A stretch of 33,095 nt of DNA from Nitrosopumilaceae archaeon (GTDB taxonomy: Archaea > Thermoproteota > Nitrososphaeria > Nitrososphaerales > Nitrosopumilaceae). This document shows positions 1 through 6,888 of this stretch, piece after piece (position 1 is the stretch's first letter; each line of letters starts with the position of its first letter). Made by a program: the position numbers and the translations under genes. Location of the stretch: the NCBI GenBank assembly GCA_900620265.3, contig UYNY03000102.1, positions 1-33,095 of the forward strand, given 5' to 3'. The notes under the pieces are model-generated. The model saw only the letters and a program-made list of their open reading frames with translations, was not told where the DNA came from and did not search any database.

Positions 1-163
1 CGGGTATCTCCTGGGGGCGCAGCATCTTTACCACTATGGCCGGATCATCAAGGTACACGCGGTACGTCCTGCTCTTCCTCGTGACGCGCGTCCACGACCT
101 CTCCAGCAGCCTGAACGTGGCCTCCTCAAGGCTCCCCTTTGGAATTGCAAGCCGGACCGACAT
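1..163 (-). CDS. hisG: ATP phosphoribosyltransferase, N-terminal part (runs off the left edge)
   Basis: Reading the minus strand from an ATG at 163 gives about 54 codons before the window ends. The protein begins MSVRLAIPKGSLEEATFRLL and continues through a KSRTYRVYLDD stretch to KMLRPQEIP. The IPKGSLEEAT start and the RPQEIP motif are typical of HisG, which joins ATP and PRPP in the first step of histidine synthesis. Only the start of the phosphoribosyltransferase domain is present, so the catalytic PRPP loop and the question of long or short form cannot be judged. A TATA-like element sits about 26 nt upstream, so the mRNA should begin at or near this ATG. The gene looks intact as far as it is visible. 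Confidence 0.85.
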   Translation of the reverse strand, partial: MSVRLAIPKGSLEEATFRLLERSWTRVTRKSRTYRVYLDDPAIVVKMLRPQEIP

Positions 164-185
164 GCGGGGCCGGGCGGGGCGCCGC

Positions 186-193
186 GTATATAA
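186..193 (-). promoter_or_regulatory. TATA box of hisG
   Basis: The minus strand reads TTATATAC, centred about 26 nt upstream of the hisG ATG at 163. This is the spacing expected for an archaeal TATA box serving a leaderless mRNA. Confidence 0.7.
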
Positions 194-754
194 TCGAATG
201 TACGGGGGGCGCCCCTCCCGCCGCCGGGAGTGGCACCGCCGGAGCCACCGGCCGGGCCCGTCAGGCAGGGGAGCGTCACAAACCAGAAGCCGTCCCTGCT
301 ACCTGTCGGCACCAGCACCGGCCTGCGCGGCCCGTTCGGAAAGACCCCTCCGGGGAACCGCCTGTAGCCGGGGCAGGTCCCACGCATGCGTCCGGGAAGA
401 AATATCCACACGCGTAGGCACGGACTGCTGCTCGCCACTACTGGCAAGGGCCGGTAGCGGCGGCGGCAAGAGGTACAATGCGGACATTCATAGGCGCGGC
501 ATTTCTCCCGATGCGCGGTCGTACAGCCTGACCCCCATGGCTGGTTGTTCGGGGTCTGCCGTACCGTGGGCGCGTGGGCCGTATGAGGGCCGCAAGGCCC
601 ACGGATACAGAATGCAGAACGGATCTTGTAGGGACGAGTGCGCATGGGTACGTCGGGAAGGTACTCGGGACCGCAGGGCGGCAACGTCGTTGCCAGGCTG
701 CGGCATTCGCGCTGCGCCTGCACATAATAGTGGCCAACACACGGGCGCGTCGGC
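194..754. other. gene-free stretch between hisG and the restriction enzyme
   Basis: Several frames are open on both strands, but this is expected in GC-rich DNA. None combines a TATA-spaced start with a recognisable protein. The longest minus-strand frame contains a cysteine cluster (CPHCTSC) and ends in low-complexity Gly/Pro. I could not match it to any family. The stretch may be remnant DNA at the edge of the restriction-modification insertion. Confidence 0.4.
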
Positions 755-3700
755 CTACGCGCCGTCGGGTTCGGCCCTCGTGATCTTGCCCCGTATCACG
801 GCGATCTGGGACTCGTCAAGGCCGTACATGCCGTACACCATGTCATTCATCTCGCCCACAAGGTAGCGGATTCTCCGTTCTGCGGCCCTGTCGGGGATCC
901 CCTTACGCCTCTTCTGCTTCCTGCACAGCTGCAGGAGCTGCCCCACCCTGCCCACCATGGCGGAACACGCCTCGTCCTTGGGATCATAACGCACCGGGAA
1001 CACGAACGGGTCAAAATATTCGGGGAGCAGTCTGTACGCCTCACCGCCCATCGCCGTCGCGGTCGAGACTATGAAGAACCAGAACACCTCGGAGTTCAGG
1101 ACACCCAGGTAGAACAGCAGCTCTCCCTTGCGCGGATCCTCTTTAGGCACGAGGCCGTGCAGGCCGGCATTGAACGTGTACTCCCCTGCACCGTCTATCC
1201 CGATCCTGTTCCTGATAAGCAGGTCCGGGATTATTATCTTCTCCAGCGCGTACTGGTGCATGCTTCTCTTCGCGGAATACTCGTAAAACTCCCGCCCGGC
1301 CCGGGGCCCCCGCTGTCCGGGCCTGCGCCTCCCAGGGTCGACCTTCCTTCCAATCTTCCTCTTGCCCAGTCTGCCCCTCATACGGGACAGGTAACCGTAC
1401 GTGAGCGGGAACCTCCTTTCTAGCTCCTCGGATGGTATCACGTCCGACGGCCCGGCACCCCGAGATATTCCGTACGGATAGATGACATATTTGTCCGAAG
1501 TTATGTCAAAGCTCCCCACGTCCGCGCCGTTGACGAATTTTCTCAGCATGGCAGGCTCCAAGCGCACCACGTCCCCGAGCTCCCTGGAGCGATAGGTGTT
1601 CCTCCCGCCCGTGGGGTGCACCACGAATATCCCGTCGTTCCCGGTGGACACGCCCTTGTTGGTCTCGAATATGGAGTCGAGTCTGTTTGCCGCTCCCCCG
1701 GATCTGATCAGGTCCAGTACTTCGTTCTCTTCCGGAGTGTTGAACAACCACGGCCCACTACCGAGTGAGCCGTTCCGCCCAAGCTTGTACCTGATGCCAT
1801 CAAGCCTCTTGAAGTCGTCGTTCAGGTTGAACTTGTGCCACTGGAACGACCTAGACTGCCCCTTTCTGAGCGTAAAGATGCACGCGTATATGGAGGCCTT
1901 TGACTCGAACACCTTGTTTGCTCCGAAGTGCAGCATCCTCTTCAGTGAGGCGCCTGCCCGGATCACCGTCCTAAGCTCTGCCCCGTCCTCCCCCGTAAGG
2001 AACTTGTTCGGGGTGATGAACGAGAGGAGCCCGCCGGCCTTTGTCATCTCCAGGGACTTTTCAATGAATGCGTAGTAAAGATCGTACGTGCCACGGGCCG
2101 TCTCATACGTGTCCATGAAGTATCGGTCCCAGTTCTTGTCCAGATTCTGCTTTTTGACGTAGGGGGGGTTGCCTATCACTATATCAAACCCGCCAGACCG
2201 GGCGATCCCCGCAAACACCGGCTCCGTCCTCCAGTCAAAGGCGTTGACGCCGTTCTCGGTGCCGTCGATAGTCCTCTGTATGTCAGGCTTGATCAGGGTA
2301 TTGCCGGACACTATGTTCCGCCCCAGATCGGGTAGCGCCCTCTTGTCTCTGTCAAGCGTAGTCTGGAAGCCGGAGGGATCGCTCATTTCGTCCTCAAGCG
2401 TCTTCAGGAGCAGGCTGAGCTTTGTAATCTCGACCGCCTGATGGTCGATGTCGATTCCATATATGTTGTTCAGCAGGATCTCCTTGATGCTGGGCTTCAG
2501 GTACAGCCTTCCATCCCTGCCCGTATACAGGTATCTTCCGCGCCGCCTGAGGGGCAGTCCCTCGTAGAACTGGAGGTGCCGTCTCAGTAGCGACTCGTAT
2601 GCCCTTACCAGAAACGTCCCGGAGCCGCACGCGGGATCCAGAATCTTCACCTGCCTTATCCCCTCCGGCCTCATACCTTTGATGGTCTCCCACACGGTGT
2701 TCTTTACCATGTCCGTCACTATGAAATCTGGCGTGTACACGACACCGCCCGACTGCCTTACCAGTGGCTTCTCTCTTATGGACAGCTTGTTGTTCCTGAT
2801 GTGGATCTCCCGGCCGAGGAATTTTTCATACGTGCTTCCCAGCACGTCAATGCTCAGTATGCTAAAGTCATAGGGGGAGGCAGGCGGGTACAGAGACTTA
2901 ATTATCTTCTTGAGGACGCCGTCGCCGATCTTCAGCCGTTTGGAAAGCTGGTCTGCCTCGAAGTCGAAGAGCCCGCTGTTAAACGCGTCATCGGCCCTGT
3001 CATACAGCTCGCACATGTGCCTGTAGATGTTGTTCTTTTTGGAGATCTCCTCCAGTGTACTGTGCGCCCAGATGTTGCGGTCCTCGCAGATCCTCAGGAA
3101 CAATATCCTTTCAATGGTCTTTTGCAGGGACGCATTAAGCTCAAGCGTGGCAAGGCTTGGATTCAGCTCGTGCAGGTTCTTCGCCAGGCTTGTCCTCCAG
3201 GATTCCATGTCCTCCAGGAACGCGCTGTCTACTAGCTGGCTGCCCCGGGATCTCCTGATGTTGCCTTCCAGGAATCTGTCCAGGTATCCCGACCCGACGG
3301 AGTCCCATGAGAAAAAATTCCAGATATGGTCGAACTTGTCCGCATAGTCCTCGTGGGTGCAGTAGAAGATCCGGTCCACGTCGGACCTGTCCGACCTCTT
3401 GGGCTTTTTCAGGCAGTCGTACACGGCCAGCTCCCTAAAGTTGGTGAGCACAATGATGCGCTTTTTTGCGTTCCAGGCGTAGCGCCTTGCCTGGAACGCG
3501 TGGTTCCTGTTCTCGCGTATGTTCTCTGAGGGCTTTTTCGCCTCTACGAAGAACTGCCTCACGCCGCCGATTCTGAATGCATAGTCGGCCTTTCTATGGG
3601 TGGCGGGGCCTATGCGCGTCTCGACCACTACGTCCTTGTAGTCCTGGGTCTGATTCTTCCTGTTTTCCATGTCCCATCCAAGCCCTCTGAACAGCGGGTT

Positions 3701-3988
3701 TAGGAACTCGTTGCGTATGTCGGCCTCCTGCTTTTTCATGTTCTCCCCCAGGTTGGCGTTAAACGCCTCGACGAGGTCGCCTACAGCCTCAAGTGCCCCT
3801 ATCCGGGAGACGCCATCCGGATCTCCCGCGCCGTGGTGATCACCGGCAGGCATGCTTCCTGCCATCGACCCGGACGATTGCCGGCCCGCTCGTTCCCGAG
3901 CTCCCGGCCGGTGCCGGCCAGCCAAGGCGGGTGGCCTCCTTGCGCTGCGTCCAGTTAGTTTTTCCGCATCCGGTCTTCGTCCGGCCAT
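755..3988 (-). CDS. type IIG restriction-modification enzyme (Eco57I-like, nuclease and methylase in one chain)
   Basis: The 1077-residue protein should both cut and methylate DNA. A PD-(D/E)xK nuclease lies near the N-terminus, with D135 and the E149-A-K151 motif in RQFFVEAKK. The N6-adenine methyltransferase core follows, with S-adenosylmethionine motif I DPACGSG at 451-457 and catalytic motif IV NPPY at 607-610. The last 350 residues, which include FVNGADVGSF and a conserved LGVLNSEVFWFF stretch, resemble the TaqI/Eco57I target-recognition region. The first 85 residues are Arg/Gly/Pro-rich and unlike the family. However, the TATA box about 26 nt before the ATG at 3988 supports starting there. 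A later start near M84 is the alternative. No separate specificity subunit is present. Codon use is less GC-biased than in the housekeeping genes, which suggests horizontal acquisition. Confidence 0.85.
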   Translation of the reverse strand: MAGRRPDAEKLTGRSARRPPALAGRHRPGARERAGRQSSGSMAGSMPAGDHHGAGDPDGVSRIGALEAVGDLVEAFNANLGENMKKQEADIRNEFLNPLFRGLGWDMENRKNQTQDYKDVVVETRIGPATHRKADYAFRIGGVRQFFVEAKKPSENIRENRNHAFQARRYAWNAKKRIIVLTNFRELAVYDCLKKPKRSDRSDVDRIFYCTHEDYADKFDHIWNFFSWDSVGSGYLDRFLEGNIRRSRGSQLVDSAFLEDMESWRTSLAKNLHELNPSLATLELNASLQKTIERILFLRICEDRNIWAHSTLEEISKKNNIYRHMCELYDRADDAFNSGLFDFEADQLSKRLKIGDGVLKKIIKSLYPPASPYDFSILSIDVLGSTYEKFLGREIHIRNNKLSIREKPLVRQSGGVVYTPDFIVTDMVKNTVWETIKGMRPEGIRQVKILDPACGSGTFLVRAYESLLRRHLQFYEGLPLRRRGRYLYTGRDGRLYLKPSIKEILLNNIYGIDIDHQAVEITKLSLLLKTLEDEMSDPSGFQTTLDRDKRALPDLGRNIVSGNTLIKPDIQRTIDGTENGVNAFDWRTEPVFAGIARSGGFDIVIGNPPYVKKQNLDKNWDRYFMDTYETARGTYDLYYAFIEKSLEMTKAGGLLSFITPNKFLTGEDGAELRTVIRAGASLKRMLHFGANKVFESKASIYACIFTLRKGQSRSFQWHKFNLNDDFKRLDGIRYKLGRNGSLGSGPWLFNTPEENEVLDLIRSGGAANRLDSIFETNKGVSTGNDGIFVVHPTGGRNTYRSRELGDVVRLEPAMLRKFVNGADVGSFDITSDKYVIYPYGISRGAGPSDVIPSEELERRFPLTYGYLSRMRGRLGKRKIGRKVDPGRRRPGQRGPRAGREFYEYSAKRSMHQYALEKIIIPDLLIRNRIGIDGAGEYTFNAGLHGLVPKEDPRKGELLFYLGVLNSEVFWFFIVSTATAMGGEAYRLLPEYFDPFVFPVRYDPKDEACSAMVGRVGQLLQLCRKQKRRKGIPDRAAERRIRYLVGEMNDMVYGMYGLDESQIAVIRGKITRAEPDGA

Positions 3989-4010
3989 GCCGGTTCTGTC
4001 CGCCTAGCGC

Positions 4011-4017
4011 ATATTAA
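4011..4017 (-). promoter_or_regulatory. TATA box of the restriction-modification gene
   Basis: The minus strand reads TTAATAT, centred 26 nt upstream of the ATG at 3988. This supports a leaderless transcript and the long N-terminus. Confidence 0.6.
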
Positions 4018-4122
4018 CCAATAACGGATGCCGGCGCTCAGTTGAACGGAATCACGGCATGATGGGGTAGCCCGGCAGTTGGGAGATCTCTTCGGTTAGA
4101 AAGGCAGTCAAACAGGCAGGCA

Positions 4123-4251
4123 TCATGATCCATGCGGGGCGTGCGGCCCGCACTCGTCGATGAGATCCAGGGGCCACGGGTCGCCCGGGTCGCCGCCGGG
4201 CCCGTCCTGGTCCCCGGGGGGCGCCGTGGCGCGTGCGGTCATGCATGCCAT
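4123..4251 (-). CDS. possible 42-residue protein, unknown function
   Basis: A short ORF begins MACMTARATAPP and ends DLIDECGPHAPHGS. It is supported mainly by a TATA-like element placed 27 nt upstream of its ATG, the same arrangement seen at the real genes here. The middle is Gly/Asp/Pro-rich and the end is acidic with one cysteine. I recognise no family. It is the only plausible gene between 3989 and 4414, and the rest of that interval shows no coding signal. It could instead be a non-coding transcript. Confidence 0.35.
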   Translation of the reverse strand: MACMTARATAPPGDQDGPGGDPGDPWPLDLIDECGPHAPHGS

Positions 4252-4273
4252 GGGACCGCCCGCGTCCTTCCCT

Positions 4274-4281
4274 CTATTAAA
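4274..4281 (-). promoter_or_regulatory. TATA-like element upstream of the 42-residue ORF
   Basis: The minus strand reads TTTAATAG, centred 27 nt before the ATG at 4251, in otherwise very GC-rich sequence. Confidence 0.45.
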
Positions 4282-4414
4282 CCCCGCCCGGCGCGCCGGG
4301 TACGGCGCGCGCCCGGCAGGGGGCGTACCGCGGCGGTCAGCGCCATCTTTTATCCGGCGGGGGACGGGCAGCGCGCGCCGGATCCGTTGCACGTTATTGG
4401 AACAGGGCCGCGTG

Positions 4415-5653
4415 CTAGGGGCCCGCTATCCGGCGCGCCGACTCCGCGGAGATGTCGCCGGCCGCGGCCATCTCCTCTGCGACGCGCTCTACGTCCCCGG
4501 GCGGGACGCCGGCGGCCGCCGCCACGTTCCTCGCGTGCAGCCGCATGTGGCCCTTTTGTATCCCCTCGGCGGCGAGCGCGCGCAGCGCCGCATAGTTCTG
4601 CGCCAGGCCCGCGGACGCGATGATGCACGCAAGCTCGCCGGACGTGCGCGCGCCCGTCATCCTGATGCAGGCGCGCGCGCCCGGGTGCACGCCGGCGACG
4701 CCGCCGACGACCCCGACTGCAAGCGGGAGCTCGATGCTGCCCTCGAGGCGCCCGCCATCCCCGACGCGCCACTCCGTCAGCGGCCCGTACCTGCCTGACC
4801 TTGACGCGTACGCGCCGGCGGCCGCCTCGATCGCCCTGGTGTCCTGCCCGGCGGCGCACGCGACCGCCGCGACCCCGTTCATCACGCCCTTGTTGTGCGT
4901 GACGGCCCTGTACGTGTCGGCCGCTGCCAGCTCGTACGCGAGCACCATGTCGCGGACGACGTCCGGCCCGCCCGTCCCGCCGGCCTCGAACGCGGCGCTC
5001 GCGCGCGCGATCCGCACCTCCGAATAGTTGGAGAGTATGCGCATGACGGCCCTTCCCCCCGTGGCGCGCTCTATTATCGGCGAGACGGCCTCGCACATCG
5101 AGTTGGTTACGTTGGCGCCCATCGCGTCCCCCGCGTCGACGGTGAGCTCGGCAAGCAGCATCCTGCACGAGGCCGCGCCGACCCACCTGCACGCGACGTC
5201 CCTGGCGCCCCTCCCGGATCCCGCGAGCGTCCTGCTGACGGAGTTGGCCGCCGCCAGTATCTCGTCCCTGGCCGCGAGCACCGCCCCCTCGGACCCGGCG
5301 GCGGCGCCCACCACCTGGACCTGCCCCGTCACGTGCGGCGGGCCGGCGGACGCGGTGAACCCGCCTAGGGGCCGGGCCGCCTTTGCCCCCCTCGAGGCGG
5401 CTGCCACCACGGAGGGCTCCTCGATGGCCATCGGGACGAGCACGTCGCGCCCGTTCACGACAAAGTTAGTAGCTATCCCGAGCGGCAGCGAAAAGACCCC
5501 GACGGAGTTCTCGGTCATCCGCGAGGCCGCCGCGCCGTCGATGCCGCCGCCCGATATGGCGTCGCGGTCCTCGGCCGACAGCCCCGCCAGGCGCGCCGCC
5601 GCCTCGAGGCGCTCGGCCGGCGTCCTCCTGTGGAACCCCGGCATCGCGCTCAT
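4415..5653 (-). CDS. hmgA: hydroxymethylglutaryl-CoA reductase, class II-like
   Basis: The 412-residue enzyme reduces HMG-CoA to mevalonate, the committed step to archaeal isoprenoid lipids. The sequence resembles the class II (Pseudomonas mevalonii-like) form: ENSVGVFSLPLGIATNF, then VPMAIEEPS. The catalytic set is visible: Glu in the EEPS motif (78/79), Lys255 in HNKG, Asp271 in GQDT and His369 in QKGH. The cofactor-binding motif GDAMGANVTNSM is also present. No membrane segment is seen, so it should be cytosolic. The start at 5653 overlaps the stop of the upstream gene as ATGA, so the two are translationally coupled. Longer in-frame extensions upstream are shadow of that gene. Class II enzymes are often NADH-using and degradative in bacteria, but here a biosynthetic role is more likely. 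Confidence 0.92.
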   Translation of the reverse strand: MSAMPGFHRRTPAERLEAAARLAGLSAEDRDAISGGGIDGAAASRMTENSVGVFSLPLGIATNFVVNGRDVLVPMAIEEPSVVAAASRGAKAARPLGGFTASAGPPHVTGQVQVVGAAAGSEGAVLAARDEILAAANSVSRTLAGSGRGARDVACRWVGAASCRMLLAELTVDAGDAMGANVTNSMCEAVSPIIERATGGRAVMRILSNYSEVRIARASAAFEAGGTGGPDVVRDMVLAYELAAADTYRAVTHNKGVMNGVAAVACAAGQDTRAIEAAAGAYASRSGRYGPLTEWRVGDGGRLEGSIELPLAVGVVGGVAGVHPGARACIRMTGARTSGELACIIASAGLAQNYAALRALAAEGIQKGHMRLHARNVAAAAGVPPGDVERVAEEMAAAGDISAESARRIAGP

Positions 5654-6720
5654 CGCGTTATCCTCAGCAGCCTGTCGTCCCCGGCGTCGGGGAACCCCCT
5701 CCCGTCCGTGTTGGACGTTATGACGTAGATGCTGCCGTCGCCGCCCTGCGCCACGTCGCGCACGCGCCCGTTGAACCCGAGGACGGGCGACTCTGATCCC
5801 GACCACGGGTCGACACCGTACAGGTTCGACGCCTTGAGCGAGGCGACGAGCAGCGGGAACCCCACGTCGATCCTGCCGGAGTAGTGGATCATCCCGCCCG
5901 GCTCGATGCTCGGGTCATAGCAGGCGAGCGCCGCCTCCGTCCCCGGGCCCGCGGCGCACTCCGTGCCGGGCCACCCGTGGTCGGATCCGGCGCGCACCAG
6001 GTTTATCTCGTCGTTCTTCTCGGGGCCGAGGTCGGCCGCGTACATGCGCCCCTCTTCGTCCCACGCCAGCCCCTGCGGGTTGCGGTAGCCGAGCGAGTAG
6101 ACCGGCGACCCGGGGAACGGGTTGTCGGCCGGGATTGACCCGTCGGCGCCGATGCGCAGTATCTTGCCGGCAAGCGACGCGGGGTCCGACGGCAGGTGCG
6201 ATCCCTCCGAGACCGTCCCGGTCCCCGCGTACAGCATGCCGTCGGGGCCGAACTTTAGGAACCCGCCGTTGGTGTACGCGGATCCGGGGATCCCGTCAAG
6301 TATCGTCTCGACGTCGCGCAGCCTGCTGCCGGACTCCGTCACGGCCATTATCCGGTTGTAGAGGTCGCCGCCCTCCTCGTACGTCATGTACAGGTAGAGG
6401 CGCCCGTTCTCGGCAAACTCCGGATCGAGCGCGATCCCGAGCAGCCCGCCCCCCGGCACGGCGGCCGGCCTGAACGAGGCAAGCGGCGCCTCAAGCAGCG
6501 AGCCGTCCTGCACGACCCGGACCAGCCCGGCCCGCTCCGTGACAAAGGCGCGGTCCCCGTGGACGGCCACGGCGCTCGGAGCCTCGAGGTCCTCGGCGAG
6601 CACCTCGACGGCCGGCACCTCCGGCTCCGGCAGGGGGACGGGGTCGTCCGGCGAGGCGAGCACCGCCACCGAGAACGCCACGGCGGCCGCCCCCGCCGCC
6701 AGCCTGAGCCTCATGTCCAC
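5650..6720 (-). CDS. secreted PQQ-dependent sugar dehydrogenase-like beta-propeller protein
   Basis: The 356-residue protein belongs to the glucose/sorbosone dehydrogenase (soluble PQQ-GDH, YliI) fold. Family motifs include GGGLLGIALDPEF, GKILRI, the signature YRNPQGLAWD at 212-221 and NDEINLVRAGSDHGWPG. A hydrophobic stretch at residues 4-22 followed by a Pro/Glu-rich linker indicates export or membrane anchoring. By eye, the catalytic His of the family (H-N-x-G-R) is Thr150 here (TNGGF) and the following Arg is Phe, so oxidase activity is doubtful. The GTG at 6720 is preferred because a TATA-like element lies 26 nt upstream. An ATG two codons later is the alternative. It is the first gene of a two-gene unit with HMG-CoA reductase. 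Confidence 0.8.
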   Translation of the reverse strand: MDMRLRLAAGAAAVAFSVAVLASPDDPVPLPEPEVPAVEVLAEDLEAPSAVAVHGDRAFVTERAGLVRVVQDGSLLEAPLASFRPAAVPGGGLLGIALDPEFAENGRLYLYMTYEEGGDLYNRIMAVTESGSRLRDVETILDGIPGSAYTNGGFLKFGPDGMLYAGTGTVSEGSHLPSDPASLAGKILRIGADGSIPADNPFPGSPVYSLGYRNPQGLAWDEEGRMYAADLGPEKNDEINLVRAGSDHGWPGTECAAGPGTEAALACYDPSIEPGGMIHYSGRIDVGFPLLVASLKASNLYGVDPWSGSESPVLGFNGRVRDVAQGGDGSIYVITSNTDGRGFPDAGDDRLLRITR

Positions 6721-6741
6721 GGGGGCCGTGCCGCGGGCGAA

Positions 6742-6750
6742 TCATATTAG
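6742..6750 (-). promoter_or_regulatory. TATA box of the propeller-hmgA operon
   Basis: The minus strand reads CTAATATGA, centred 26 nt upstream of the GTG at 6720. Confidence 0.55.
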
Positions 6751-6764
6751 AGTTGAGACAAGGC

Positions 6765-6772
6765 GTATATAC
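6765..6772 (+). promoter_or_regulatory. TATA box of initiator tRNA-Met
   Basis: GTATATAC is centred about 26 nt before the mature 5' end of the tRNA at 6794. Transcription should therefore start at or very near tRNA nucleotide 1. Confidence 0.65.
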
Positions 6773-6793
6773 GGCCTCGCGCGGGCACGTGCC

Positions 6794-6888
6794 AGCGGGG
6801 TGGGGAAGTCAGACTCGGCAGAGGGCCAGGTCATCCCGGCGGGCTCATAACCCGCAGATCAGTGGTTCAAATCTACTCCCCGCTACCA
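6794..6888 (+). tRNA. initiator tRNA-Met (anticodon CAT) with a D-loop intron
   Basis: The acceptor stem is AGCGGGG with CCCCGCT, giving the A1-U72 pair of archaeal initiators. The anticodon arm is GCGGG-CTCATAA-CCCGC, with three consecutive G-C pairs next to the loop, the initiator hallmark. The T loop is TTCAAAT, closed by a stem with one G-U pair. The D stem is GGGA/TCCC. The discriminator A and CCA are encoded at 6885-6888. The D loop is 17 nt too long, and removing an intron at 6811-6827 restores A14, G15, G18, G19 and A21. The anticodon could in principle be tRNA-Ile2, but the initiator features argue against that. The 3' end overlaps the end of tiaS on the other strand. Confidence 0.9.
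6811..6827 (+). other. noncanonical 17-nt tRNA intron in the D loop
   Basis: A bulge-helix-bulge can be drawn. Its 3-nt bulges are TCA (6809-6811) and CCA (6826-6828), and the 4-bp helix is GACT (6812-6815) with GGTC (6829-6832), including one G-U pair. Cutting after the second base of each bulge removes exactly 17 nt. Flanking helices are weak, so this is a relaxed motif. The repeat CAG at both borders means the intron could lie anywhere from 6810-6826 to 6813-6829. Confidence 0.7.

Noticed and set aside
36-866. Long plus-strand open frame over hisG, the empty stretch and the end of the restriction gene
   Set aside because: It runs antisense to hisG and the restriction gene, is Arg/Ser/Gly-rich with no recognisable motif, and is the usual GC-rich shadow.
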